Below, piece after piece: positions 50,996 through 59,350 of a DNA stretch of 64,000 bases. Where the stretch lies: assembly GCF_000444875.1 (NCBI RefSeq), contig NC_021985.1, positions 1,736,001-1,800,000 of the forward strand, written 5' to 3'. Source of the stretch: Streptomyces collinus Tu 365 (lineage in GTDB: Bacteria; Actinomycetota; Actinomycetes; Streptomycetales; Streptomycetaceae). Below the pieces are notes generated by a model. The model was not told where the DNA came from. It saw only the letters and a program-made list of their open reading frames with translations, and did not search any database. The translations under genes and the position numbers were made by a program. Numbering within the stretch: the first letter of the stretch is position 1; every line of letters begins with the position of its first letter.

Positions 50996-52294
50996 TCAGC
51001 CGGCGATGGAGTCCAACTGCTCGGCGGCGGGCCGCAGGGCCCACAGGTCACCGCCGGGCGGCGCCTGGAGCCGGGGCACGGCCGCCTCGGCCGCCGCGTC
51101 GCCGGCGTCGGCCGCCGCGTGCACGACGTCGCTCGCCGCGTAGCGCAGGAACTCCAGTTCGGGGTGCGGCCACGCGGCGGCGCCGGTCGCGGCGGGGAGC
51201 AGGTAGTCGACCGCACGGAACAGGCTCTGCCCGTCCGGCCCCCGGTGGGACCAGAGGTCCACGCCCACGTGTCTGCCGACGGCCGCGAGCCGGGTGTAGG
51301 CGACCAGGTCGAAGGCCGAGTAGTGCCAGCTCCGGGTGCGGGCGAGTTCCTGCGGCTGGCTCCCGTCGGCGGCGATCTGCGGGTCGATACGCCGGGCGCG
51401 GGCGTCGAGCACGGTCCGCCGGGCGAGGCCGGTGTCACCGGTGGCGCGGGCGAGGGCGGCGAGCTGGAGGTCGTAGAAGGTGCCGTGGTTGTTGGCGGCC
51501 GCGCTTTCCTGCCGACCGAAGTCGCCGCCCTTCAGCCAGCCGAGGAAGTCCGTGTTCCACCGGTTCATCGCGGTGCGGTCCGCGCGGCTCCAGCCGGGTG
51601 CGCCGGCGGCGAGGATCGCCTGGGCGTCGAGGACGCCGGTGTACGACTGCGAGAAGTCGATGATGCCGATGGCCCGGCCGTCGTACTTGCACGGGATGAA
51701 CTGGGCGTGGTCCAGCTCGGGGTTCATCCGGGTGGCCGGGTCCAGGAACCAGGTGCGCAGGATCCGCCCGGCCTTCTCGGCGTAGCTCCGCCTGCCGGTG
51801 TAGTACCAGGCGAGCGCGAGGTCGTAGGTGGAGTCGAAGACCTTCTCGGCGTCCTGGCGGTCGGTGCCGGTGTCGACCTCGGGATTGCGCTGCCCGTCCC
51901 GCTGGACGTAGGGGCAGCCCCAGGGGTTCTGGGCGGTGGGGGCCGTGGTGGGCCACCAGTAGGGGGCCTGGCTCAGGTAGTCGTGGACGTCGCCGCCGGG
52001 GGCGGGCCTCGGCTTGTCGACGACCGTCCAGGGGCCCTGGTCCAGCCAGGTGTCGGCCCGGTCGGTCAGGTCCCGCAGCGCACGCCGCAGCCGGGGGTCA
52101 TGCGGCAGACGGGCCCGGGTCCGCTGCAGACGGGCGCCGTCCAGGACGACCGTCCGCGGGGCCCCGGGCTCGGCGTGGGCCGATGCCCGGGCCCCGGGCG
52201 TGGCGCGCACGGAGGCGTGGGCGCCGGGAACGAGCACCGCCGCGAGGCTCACCAACGCGGCCAGCAGTACGGCCGCACGGGATCTTCCACCCAT
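50996..52294 (-). CDS. Secreted alginate lyase-like protein (PL5-type fold)
   Basis: This encodes 432 residues with a signal peptide (RSRAAVLLAALVSLAAVLVPGAHA, cleavage near residue 28). The alpha/alpha-barrel shows the family motifs YWWPTTAPTAQNPWGCPY, FIPCKYDGRAIGIIDFSQSY and the catalytic-region SAAANNHGTFYDLQ (Asn-Asn-His). Actinobacterial members act on uronate-containing polysaccharides, not necessarily alginate. It is divergent from the uracil permease gene. Confidence 0.85.
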   Translation of the reverse strand: MGGRSRAAVLLAALVSLAAVLVPGAHASVRATPGARASAHAEPGAPRTVVLDGARLQRTRARLPHDPRLRRALRDLTDRADTWLDQGPWTVVDKPRPAPGGDVHDYLSQAPYWWPTTAPTAQNPWGCPYVQRDGQRNPEVDTGTDRQDAEKVFDSTYDLALAWYYTGRRSYAEKAGRILRTWFLDPATRMNPELDHAQFIPCKYDGRAIGIIDFSQSYTGVLDAQAILAAGAPGWSRADRTAMNRWNTDFLGWLKGGDFGRQESAAANNHGTFYDLQLAALARATGDTGLARRTVLDARARRIDPQIAADGSQPQELARTRSWHYSAFDLVAYTRLAAVGRHVGVDLWSHRGPDGQSLFRAVDYLLPAATGAAAWPHPELEFLRYAASDVVHAAADAGDAAAEAAVPRLQAPPGGDLWALRPAAEQLDSIAG

Positions 52295-52333
52295 CGGACT
52301 CTCCGATCATCACTCGATCACTAGTCATACATG

Positions 52334-52346
52334 TGAACACAGTTCA
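52334..52346. promoter_or_regulatory. Short inverted repeat between the lyase and uracil permease genes
   Basis: TGAAC-ACA-GTTCA lies in the 140-base divergent gap, 40 bases from the lyase start and about 90 from the permease start. It could bind a dimeric regulator of either gene. The arms are only five bases, so it may be chance. Confidence 0.3.
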
Positions 52347-52434
52347 TGAGTGGGACCAGGTGAGCGTAGGGCGGCCAGGTAACCCTGACAATGGTTCGGA
52401 CCGTCTTCACGTACAGAGAAAGAGAAACCCCACC

Positions 52435-53829
52435 ATGGACCTCGGCGTGCGCTGGAAGCTGCACGGTGACGGGCGCACCCCCGCGCCCGGAGCGGTGGTA
52501 CGCCCCGACGAACGGCTCTCCTGGCCGCGCACGGTGGGCCTCGGCGCCCAGCACGTCGTGGCGATGTTCGGGGCCAGCTTCGTGGCCCCCGTGCTCATGG
52601 GCCTCGACCCCAACCTGGCCATCATGATGTCGGGCGTGGCGACCGTGATCTTCCTGCTCGCCACCCGCGGCCGGGTGCCGAGCTACCTGGGCTGCTCCCT
52701 GTCGTTCGTGGGGGTGGCCGCCGTCATCCGCGCCCAGGGCGGCACGAGCGCCACGGTGACCGGCGCGGTGCTGGTGGTCGGCGCCGTGCTCTTCCTGGTG
52801 GGGCTCGCGGTGCAGCGCTTCGGGGCGCACATCATCCACGCCGTCATGCCGCCGATCGTCACCGGCGCCGTGGTCATGCTGATCGGCTTCAACCTGGCTC
52901 CCGTGACCGCCTCGACCTACTGGCCGCAGGACCAGTGGACGGCGCTGCTGGTGATGCTCTTCACCGGTCTCGCGGTCGTCGCCCTGCGGGGCTTCTGGTC
53001 CCGGATCGCGATCTTCCTGGGCCTGATCTTCGGCTACGGCATCTCCTGGGTGTTCGACCAGGTCCTCGGCCCGATCCACTCGGTGAACGCGAGCGGCAAG
53101 GTCACCGACCACCTGCGGCTCGACCTCTCCGGCGTCTCGAAGGCGGAGTGGATCGGCCTGCCCTCCTTCCACGGCCCGTCCTTCCAGTGGTCGGCGATCC
53201 TCGTGGCGCTGCCCGTGGTCATCGCGCTGGTCGCGGAGAACGCCGGGCACGTCAAGGCGGTCGGCGAGATGACCGGCACCCGCCTCGACGACCAGCTCGG
53301 CACCGCGATCTCGGCCGACGGCGTCGCCTCGGTGCTGTCCACGGCGGTCGGCGGCCCGCCCAACACCACGTACTCCGAGAACATCGGCGTGATGGCCGCG
53401 ACCCGCGTCTACTCCACCGCCGCCTACTGGGCGGCCGCCTGCTTCGCCCTGCTGTTCGGCGTCTGCCCGAAGTTCGGCGCGGTCGTGGCCGCGATCCCCG
53501 GCGGCGTGCTCGGCGGCATCACCGTCATCCTCTACGGCATGATCGGCCTGCTGGGCGCGCAGATCTGGATCAACGCCAAGGTGGACCTGCGCAACCCGCT
53601 GAACCTGGTCCCGGCGGCCGCGGGCATCATCATCGGCGTCGGCAACGTCTCCATGAAGTTCAGCGAGCACTTCACCCTGAGCGGCATCGCGCTCGGCACC
53701 CTGGTCGTCATCACCGGCTACCACGCCCTGCGCGCCCTGGCACCCGCCCACCTCAAGCCGCAGGAGCCGCTGCTGGACGAGGGCACGTCCACCTACGACG
53801 ACGAGGGCGACGAGCGCACGGGCGCGTAG
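52435..53829 (+). CDS. NCS2-family uracil permease
   Basis: This encodes 464 residues from the ATG at 52435. Fourteen membrane helices are expected. LGAQHVVAMFGASFVAPVLMGLDP is the helix-1 signature with the conserved QH. The ALVAENAGHVKAVGEMTG segment holds the substrate-binding Glu. GGPPNTTYSENIGVMAATRVYS is the NCS2 signature loop. It is a proton symporter for uracil. An acidic tail (DEGTSTYDDEGDE) follows. The ribosome site is weak (GAGAAA). Confidence 0.93.
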   Translation: MDLGVRWKLHGDGRTPAPGAVVRPDERLSWPRTVGLGAQHVVAMFGASFVAPVLMGLDPNLAIMMSGVATVIFLLATRGRVPSYLGCSLSFVGVAAVIRAQGGTSATVTGAVLVVGAVLFLVGLAVQRFGAHIIHAVMPPIVTGAVVMLIGFNLAPVTASTYWPQDQWTALLVMLFTGLAVVALRGFWSRIAIFLGLIFGYGISWVFDQVLGPIHSVNASGKVTDHLRLDLSGVSKAEWIGLPSFHGPSFQWSAILVALPVVIALVAENAGHVKAVGEMTGTRLDDQLGTAISADGVASVLSTAVGGPPNTTYSENIGVMAATRVYSTAAYWAAACFALLFGVCPKFGAVVAAIPGGVLGGITVILYGMIGLLGAQIWINAKVDLRNPLNLVPAAAGIIIGVGNVSMKFSEHFTLSGIALGTLVVITGYHALRALAPAHLKPQEPLLDEGTSTYDDEGDERTGA

Positions 53830-53912
53830 TCGGGCGGCCGGCGTTCCCCCGTTCCGGCGAAGCACCGGTCCGGTCGGCCCACGGGGCGGTGCGCGGCTGG
53901 GACCCTTCCCCC

Positions 53913-54599
53913 ATGGCGCAGTTGGAGCACTTCACCACCCCCGTCGACGCCGTGCTCGCGCGGATGCGCGCGCTCGACGCCGGCCTGCCCGAGCGGGACG
54001 GGGTCGCCGTGTTCAACCGCGTCTACCTCACCGTCACCGGGGAGGTGGGCCGGCTCCTGGACGCCGGGGCGTTCCCGGACCCGGGGGCGGCGACCGCGCT
54101 GGACGTGCGGTTCGCCGAGCGGTACCTGTCGGCGGTCGACGCGGCGGAGCGGGGGCACCGGCCGCCCGCCTGCTGGCGGCCCCTGTTCCAGTTCCGCCGC
54201 CATCCCGGCGTACGGCCGCTGCAGTTCGCGCTGGCGGGCATCAACGCCCACATCGGGCACGACCTGGCGCTCGCCGTGGTGGACGCCTGCCGTGAACTCG
54301 GCTGCGACCCGGGCGACCTGGAGGACGAGTTCGACCGCGTGGGCGATCTCCTGTGCGCGCTGGAGGAGCGCATCCGCGAGGACCTGATGCCGGGTCCCGA
54401 CCTGCTCCAGATCGCCGACCCGGTCACCCACCTGCTCGGCTCCTGGAGCCTGGACCGGGCCCGGGACGCGACCTGGGCCGCGGCCCGGGCGCTGTGGGCG
54501 CTGCGCCACTGCGACGACGTCGCCGAGGAGTTCACCGAGCGCCTGGACGCGGCGGTCGGCTTCGCGAGCCGCATGCTGCTGACCCCGTGCGGCGGCTGA
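53913..54599 (+). CDS. DUF5995-family protein
   Basis: This encodes 228 residues from the ATG at 53913. All helical, with FALAGINAHIGHDLALAVVDACRELG, where two His and an Asp could bind metal or form an active site, and LEDEFDRVGDLLCALEERIRED. The family is widespread in actinobacteria and uncharacterised. No signal or membrane segment is present. It lies 83 bases after the uracil permease gene. Confidence 0.8.
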   Translation: MAQLEHFTTPVDAVLARMRALDAGLPERDGVAVFNRVYLTVTGEVGRLLDAGAFPDPGAATALDVRFAERYLSAVDAAERGHRPPACWRPLFQFRRHPGVRPLQFALAGINAHIGHDLALAVVDACRELGCDPGDLEDEFDRVGDLLCALEERIREDLMPGPDLLQIADPVTHLLGSWSLDRARDATWAAARALWALRHCDDVAEEFTERLDAAVGFASRMLLTPCGG

Positions 54600-54696
54600 C
54601 GGGGCCGTTCCGGCCAACCTGCGCCGGGCCTCCCGAAACCGCGCCCCGGTCTCTGTAGGTTGAAGCGGCAACCGATCACGAAGGAGCTCACGACAC

Positions 54697-55626
54697 ATGG
54701 CTACTCGGCTCGGACTCGGTCTCCCGCAGAACCGGCAGTACGACCTCGGCAGGGACGTGCCCGACGTGGCGCGCACGGCCGAGCGGATCGGATACGACAG
54801 CCTCTGGGTCTACGAGCGCGCCCTCTACCCGGAGCCGGCCACCCAGGGTCTGTACGGCGTACCGGGACTGCCCTGGCCCGACTCCTACCGGGGTGTCGCC
54901 GAGCCACTGGTCACCCTCACGCTCGCGGCCGCCGCCACCGAACGCGTCGAGCTGGGCTCCAGTGTGCTGGTCGCACCGCTGCACCTGCCCTTCCAGCTCG
55001 CCAAGGCCCTCGCCACGCTGGACGCGGCGAGCGGCGGCCGGGTGCTCGCCGGATTCGGCACCGGCTGGTCCCACGACGAGTACGCGGCGGCGGGCGTGCG
55101 CCCCTTCGAGGAGCGCGGCAAGGTGATGGACGAGCTGATCGACGTGTGCCGGGCGGTGTGGGGCCCGGACCCGGTGGTGCACGACGGCCCGGTCAGCAGG
55201 ATCGACTCGGCCGTGGTCGGGCCCAAGCCGGCCCGCCCCATCCCGATCCTCCTCGCCGGGTCCGGCAAGCGGGCGCTGCGCCGGCTGGTGGACCACGCCG
55301 ACGGCTGGCTGCCGGTGGGCGCCGGGGTCGAGCAGATCGCCGCCCAGTGGGCCGAGCTGCAGGACCTGGCCGCCGAGCGGGGCCGTCAGCAGCCCATCCG
55401 GACGGTGCTGCGCGTCAACGCGGTCCACTCGGCCAAGCCGTACGACGGCGACGACCGCCGGCCGTTCCAGGGCGACGCCGACCAGATCGTGGCGGACCTG
55501 GTCCAGCACGCGGAGCTGGGTCTGGACGAGATCCTGGTCGATCTCCAGGCGGCCACGCGGGACGCGCAGGAGCTCAAGGACGTCGCCGCCGAGGTGTTCG
55601 AGAAGGCGCGGGCGGCCGGGGTCTGA
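54697..55626 (+). CDS. LLM-class F420-dependent oxidoreductase
   Basis: This encodes 309 residues from the ATG at 54697, with AAGGAG upstream. The TIM barrel opens RLGLGLPQNRQYDLGRDVPDVARTAERIGYDSLWVYE. VELGSSVLVAPLHLPFQLAKALATLDAASGGRVLAGFGTGW is the luciferase-like signature with the F420-type insertion pattern. Substrate unknown. It converges on the amine oxidase gene. Confidence 0.9.
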   Translation: MATRLGLGLPQNRQYDLGRDVPDVARTAERIGYDSLWVYERALYPEPATQGLYGVPGLPWPDSYRGVAEPLVTLTLAAAATERVELGSSVLVAPLHLPFQLAKALATLDAASGGRVLAGFGTGWSHDEYAAAGVRPFEERGKVMDELIDVCRAVWGPDPVVHDGPVSRIDSAVVGPKPARPIPILLAGSGKRALRRLVDHADGWLPVGAGVEQIAAQWAELQDLAAERGRQQPIRTVLRVNAVHSAKPYDGDDRRPFQGDADQIVADLVQHAELGLDEILVDLQAATRDAQELKDVAAEVFEKARAAGV

Positions 55627-55674
55627 TCCGGCCGGCCACCCGCGCCCAGGTCCGCGTGCCCAGGTGGGTACCGG

Positions 55675-57372
55675 TCAGTCCTCGGGCAGTTCCACCGGAG
55701 CGATCTCGTCGTAGACGTCGCCGGGGCCCGGGTTGGTCGGGTCGGTCTCGCCGCCGAAGTGGTGCATGACGCCCCAGACCGCGTTCAGCGCGGTCTGGAT
55801 CGCGCCCTCGGCCCAGCCGGCCGTCCAGGAGATGTCGTCGCCGGCGAGGAAGATGCCCCGCTTGTCCTCGGCCAGCGACTCCTGCATGAAGTGCGTGAAC
55901 AGGCGCCGCTGGTAGCGGTAGTGACCGGGCAGGTTGGCCTTGAACGCGCCCATGAAGTAGGGCTCGTTCTCCCAGGAGACGGTCACCGGGTTGCCGATGA
56001 TGTGCTTCCTGATGTCGACCTTCGGGTAGATCTCGCCGAGCGACTTCAGCATGACCTCCATCCGCTCGCTCGCGGACAGCGGCAGCCACTTCAGGCTGTC
56101 GTCGCACCAGGTGTACGACAGGCAGATCACGGCGGGCTTGTCCGGGCCGTCGTCCAGCAGGTACGTGCCGCGGGTCATGCGGTCGGTGAGCGTCATCGAC
56201 ATGACGTCCCGCCCCGTCTCCTCGTCCTTGTCCAGCCAGAACGGCCGGTCGACGGGCACGAAGAGCTTCGAGGACTCCATGTAGTGGGTGCGCTCGATGG
56301 CGGTCCAGTGGTCGATCGGGAAGAGCGAGTCGTCACAGGCGATCTTGGACAGCAGCATCCAGGACTGGGCGGTGAAGATCGCCGCCTGGTACGTGCGGAT
56401 GTCGCCGTTCGCGTCCGTCACGGTGATCCGGTTGCCCGCGGTGCGGTGCAGCCGGGTCACGGCGGGGCGCGGTTCGCCGTCCGCGTGCAGGCTCTTCAGC
56501 GAGGTGCCGTACGGCCAGTGGACGATCTTCTCCGGCTCGCGCTCCCACAGGCGCAGCGGGAGCTGCTGGGACCCGCCGACGATGCCGCGGTGGTGGTCGT
56601 CGGCCTCGGTGTAGACGACCCGCAGGATCTCCAGGATGGAGTTCGGGAAGTCGGTGTCCCAGCCGCCGGTGCCGAAGCCGACCTGGCCGAAGATCTCGCG
56701 GTGCCGGAAGGACTTGAACGCCTCGGAGTCGCAGAGGAAGCCGTAGAAGGTCTGGTTGTCGAGTTTCTCGACGAGCTTCGCCCAGATCTCGCGGATGCGC
56801 GGCACGTCCCGCTCCCGCATGGCGCGGTTCATGTCGGAGAAGTCGGCGCCCTCTTCGAGGCACCTGTTCCAGGCCTCGGCGACGTCCCGGTACACCTGGG
56901 GCAGGTCGGCGACGGTCTCGGCGTAGTGCGACTCGCCCTTGAGGTCGACCACGGTCGACGGGGTCGCCTCGGCGAGCGGGTTCGGGAACGGCCGGGTCTC
57001 CAGGCCCACCATGTCGATGTAGTGCTGGAGCGCGGTGGAGGACGGCGGGAAGCGCATGGCGCCCATCTCGGCGGTCAGCGACTCGTCGCAGCCCTCGAAG
57101 CCCACGGTGCGCAGCCGGCCGCCGATCTGGTCGGCCTCGTAGACGACGGGCTTCAGGCCCATCTTCATCAGCTCGTAGGCGGCCACGATGCCGGACAGAC
57201 CGCCGCCGATGACGGCGACCTCGGTGCCGTGCTCGGTCGCGGGTATCTGGCCGAGGCCCGCCGGGTGGGCGAGGAAGTCGTCGTAGGCGTAGGGGAAGTC
57301 CGGGCCGAACATGGTGATCGGCGGCTGCTGCTCGTCGGCGTGCTCGACGGCGTTGGGCACCGTGGACGTCAT
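55675..57372 (-). CDS. Flavin amine oxidase / amino acid 2-monooxygenase-like
   Basis: This encodes 565 residues. The N-terminal FAD-binding motif is EVAVIGGGLSGIVAAYELMKMG (G56-x-G58-x2-G61), with the ribose-binding Glu79 in VVYEAD and GGRLRT next. AEMGAMRFPPS, FGTGGWDTDFPNSILEILR and the C-terminal FLAGDDISWTAGWAEGAIQTALNAV complete the FAD site. The closest relatives by eye are L-tryptophan and L-phenylalanine 2-monooxygenases, which turn an amino acid into its amide. The gene for a nitrilase-family hydrolase, suited to the amide, lies 89 bases upstream on the same strand. Confidence 0.87.
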   Translation of the reverse strand: MTSTVPNAVEHADEQQPPITMFGPDFPYAYDDFLAHPAGLGQIPATEHGTEVAVIGGGLSGIVAAYELMKMGLKPVVYEADQIGGRLRTVGFEGCDESLTAEMGAMRFPPSSTALQHYIDMVGLETRPFPNPLAEATPSTVVDLKGESHYAETVADLPQVYRDVAEAWNRCLEEGADFSDMNRAMRERDVPRIREIWAKLVEKLDNQTFYGFLCDSEAFKSFRHREIFGQVGFGTGGWDTDFPNSILEILRVVYTEADDHHRGIVGGSQQLPLRLWEREPEKIVHWPYGTSLKSLHADGEPRPAVTRLHRTAGNRITVTDANGDIRTYQAAIFTAQSWMLLSKIACDDSLFPIDHWTAIERTHYMESSKLFVPVDRPFWLDKDEETGRDVMSMTLTDRMTRGTYLLDDGPDKPAVICLSYTWCDDSLKWLPLSASERMEVMLKSLGEIYPKVDIRKHIIGNPVTVSWENEPYFMGAFKANLPGHYRYQRRLFTHFMQESLAEDKRGIFLAGDDISWTAGWAEGAIQTALNAVWGVMHHFGGETDPTNPGPGDVYDEIAPVELPED

Positions 57373-57461
57373 GGGGTACGGACTCCTTGCGCGGGGGTGG
57401 TTCGGGGAGGGCTCGTCGGGGGCGGACGGGTCCGGGGGGCCGGGTCAGGGCCCCGGTGGGG

Positions 57462-58250
57462 TCAGACCAGGGACCCGTACAGGCCGGGACGGCGGTCCTT
57501 CAGGTACGGGTTGGCCTCGCGGGAGGCGGCGAGGAAGGCGGGGTCGGCGTCGGCGACGATCAGCTCCTCGCCGCGGCCGGCGCGGCTGCGGGCGATCCCG
57601 TCGGGCCCGGCCAGGGCGGAGAGCCCGAAGAACTCGAACTCGCCCTCGTGGCCCACCCGGTTGACGTACGCGACGTACATCTGGTTCTCCCAGGCGCGCA
57701 CCGGCACCAGGGACTCGGCGACGAACTGGAACGGGTGCATGTTCGCGGTCGGCACGACGAGCAGGTCGGTGCCGGCCAGGGCGTGGGCGCGCGCGTTCTC
57801 CGGGAACTCGACGTCGTAGCAGATCATGATGCCGACGGTCAGGCCGCCCAGCCGGGCCTGCACGAGGGACTGCTCGCCCGGGGTGAAGTGGTCGCGCTCG
57901 GCGCAGCCGAAGAGGTGGGTCTTGCGGTAGTTCGCGAGCCGGGTGCCGTCGGCGGAGATCAGCTGGGCGGAGTTGTACACCGTCTCGCCGTCGCGCTCCG
58001 GGTAGCCGTAGACGACGGCCAGGCCGTGCCGCCCCGCGATGTCCGCGACCGCGTCGGCGGAGTCGCCGTCGGCGGGCTCGGCGAGGCGGGCGATGTCGTC
58101 GCCGATCGCGTACCCGGTGAGGAACATCTCCGGCGCGGCCAGCAGCGCGGCGCCGGAGGCGGCGGCGCGGCCCGCGGCGGCGTCGAGGACCTCGAGGTTC
58201 TCGGCGACGGAGCCGGGGCGGCCGGAGCTCTGGAGCAGGGCGGTGCGCAT
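57462..58250 (-). CDS. Nitrilase-superfamily carbon-nitrogen hydrolase
   Basis: This encodes 262 residues. The catalytic triad is intact: E41 (APEMFLTGY), K110 (YRKTHLFG) and C144 (IMICYDVEFPE), with the extra Glu after the cysteine strand. Members hydrolyse amides, nitriles or carbamoyl groups. As the upstream partner of the amine oxidase gene it is a good candidate to hydrolyse the amide formed from an amino acid, as in the indole-3-acetamide route to auxin. The substrate is an inference. Confidence 0.92.
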   Translation of the reverse strand: MRTALLQSSGRPGSVAENLEVLDAAAGRAAASGAALLAAPEMFLTGYAIGDDIARLAEPADGDSADAVADIAGRHGLAVVYGYPERDGETVYNSAQLISADGTRLANYRKTHLFGCAERDHFTPGEQSLVQARLGGLTVGIMICYDVEFPENARAHALAGTDLLVVPTANMHPFQFVAESLVPVRAWENQMYVAYVNRVGHEGEFEFFGLSALAGPDGIARSRAGRGEELIVADADPAFLAASREANPYLKDRRPGLYGSLV

Positions 58251-58354
58251 GCGGGGTCCTCACCGGGGAAGCGGGGGGTTCTGGGCGGCCCGGCCGGGTT
58301 TTCGGGGGCCACGAAGACGGTACGGTCGCCGCGCTCGGCCGGACAAGCGGGAGC

Positions 58355-58414
58355 CGTTGCGCGCCTGTGCGCGGTTCGTTGCGTGGAGACCGGGCCGGGC
58401 GGCGATTCGTTGCG
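58355..58414. repeat. Three CGTTGCG repeats upstream of the nitrilase/amine oxidase genes
   Basis: CGTTGCG occurs at 58355-58361, 58377-58383 and 58408-58414, in the 274-base gap between cvnC and the nitrilase gene; the last two share TTCGTTGCG. They could be regulator sites for the minus-strand operon. The motif is short. Nothing else notable occurs in the gap. Confidence 0.3.
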
Positions 58415-58524
58415 CGCGCCCGGTGCCGGTTCCGGTCCACCGCCGGACGCGGCCGGGCTCGGGTCCCCCACCTGCAGGGGGCTGCCGTGGCAGCCGCGGC
58501 TCCAGGCCGTGCCCGGCCCGGGGT

Positions 58525-58905
58525 CTACAGCTCCCGCAGCCGGTCCATGATCTCCCGCAGCAGCGCCGGATCGGTGGCGGGGCCGTCCGCCGTGACGCGG
58601 CTCGGTTCGCCGATGCGGACCAGGCCCGCCTCGGCCAGGTCGCCGAGCAGGACCCGCAGGACGGTCAGCGGCAGGTCGGCGTCGGCCGCCAGCTCCACGA
58701 CCGGTCGCGGGCCGCGCCTGATGAGGTCGAGCAGGGCGGCGCGGGCGTGGTCGACGTCCGGTCCTGGGGTGCCGGTGTCCAGCGCGCTGACCGGGGACAT
58801 CAGGTCGATGGGGTGCGCGCCCGAGGGCCGGGTGCGGCCGCGGGTCACCGTGTAGGGGCGCACCATCGACCCGGTCTCGTCCTCGTACCAGTGCTCGTCG
58901 CTCAC
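58525..58905 (-). CDS. cvnC: Conservon protein CvnC (DUF742)
   Basis: This encodes 126 residues. MVRPYTVTRGRTRPSG near the start and PRPVVELAADADLPLTVLRVLLGDLAEAGLVRI, a winged-helix-like segment, are the DUF742 hallmarks. Conservons are cvnABCD operons making a membrane complex likened to eukaryotic G-protein receptor systems. It follows cvnB by seven bases. The GTPase gene cvnD that should come next is missing: 274 bases without a gene follow. Confidence 0.93.
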   Translation of the reverse strand: MSDEHWYEDETGSMVRPYTVTRGRTRPSGAHPIDLMSPVSALDTGTPGPDVDHARAALLDLIRRGPRPVVELAADADLPLTVLRVLLGDLAEAGLVRIGEPSRVTADGPATDPALLREIMDRLREL

Positions 58906-58912
58906 CGGCGGG

Positions 58913-59350
58913 TCAGGAGGCCGAGCGGTCGGCGGCGTCCAGGTGGCGGCCGAGACGGCGGACGAGCAGGGCCATCTCGTGGGCGAGCTGTCCGACGTCG
59001 GTGCCCGCCTCGCTCAGCACGGCGAGGCGGCTGCCGTGCCCGGCGGGGGTGATGAAGAGGTAGGCGTCCTCCAGCATGACCATGGTCTGCCGCACTTCCC
59101 CAACCTCGAACCGCTCCCCCGCCGAGCGGGCGAGGCCGTGGAAGCCGGAGCAGACGGCGGCCAGGTGCTCGATGTCCCGTCTGCGCATGCCGTCCGAGCT
59201 GCTCAGCGCAAGACCGTCGGCGGTGAGCAGCACGGCCTGGCGGACGTGGTCCGTGCGGGCCACGAGGTCGTCGAGCAGCCAGCCGAGGTCCGTCCCCGGC
59301 GCGCCGGCGACCGGGGACGGGTTCTCGGGGTTCTGGTCGTCACCGTGCAT
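58913..59350 (-). CDS. cvnB: Conservon protein CvnB (Roadblock/LC7 domain)
   Basis: This encodes 145 residues from the ATG at 59350, eleven bases inside the 3-prime end of cvnA. After a Pro/Asn-rich lead, LGWLLDDLVARTDHVRQAVLLTADGLALSSSDGM is the Roadblock/MglB fold, continuing to AYLFITPAGHGSRLAVLSEAGTDVGQLAHEMALLVRR. Such proteins act as partners or GTPase-activating proteins of small GTPases. Its expected partner gene cvnD is absent from this locus. Confidence 0.94.
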   Translation of the reverse strand: MHGDDQNPENPSPVAGAPGTDLGWLLDDLVARTDHVRQAVLLTADGLALSSSDGMRRRDIEHLAAVCSGFHGLARSAGERFEVGEVRQTMVMLEDAYLFITPAGHGSRLAVLSEAGTDVGQLAHEMALLVRRLGRHLDAADRSAS

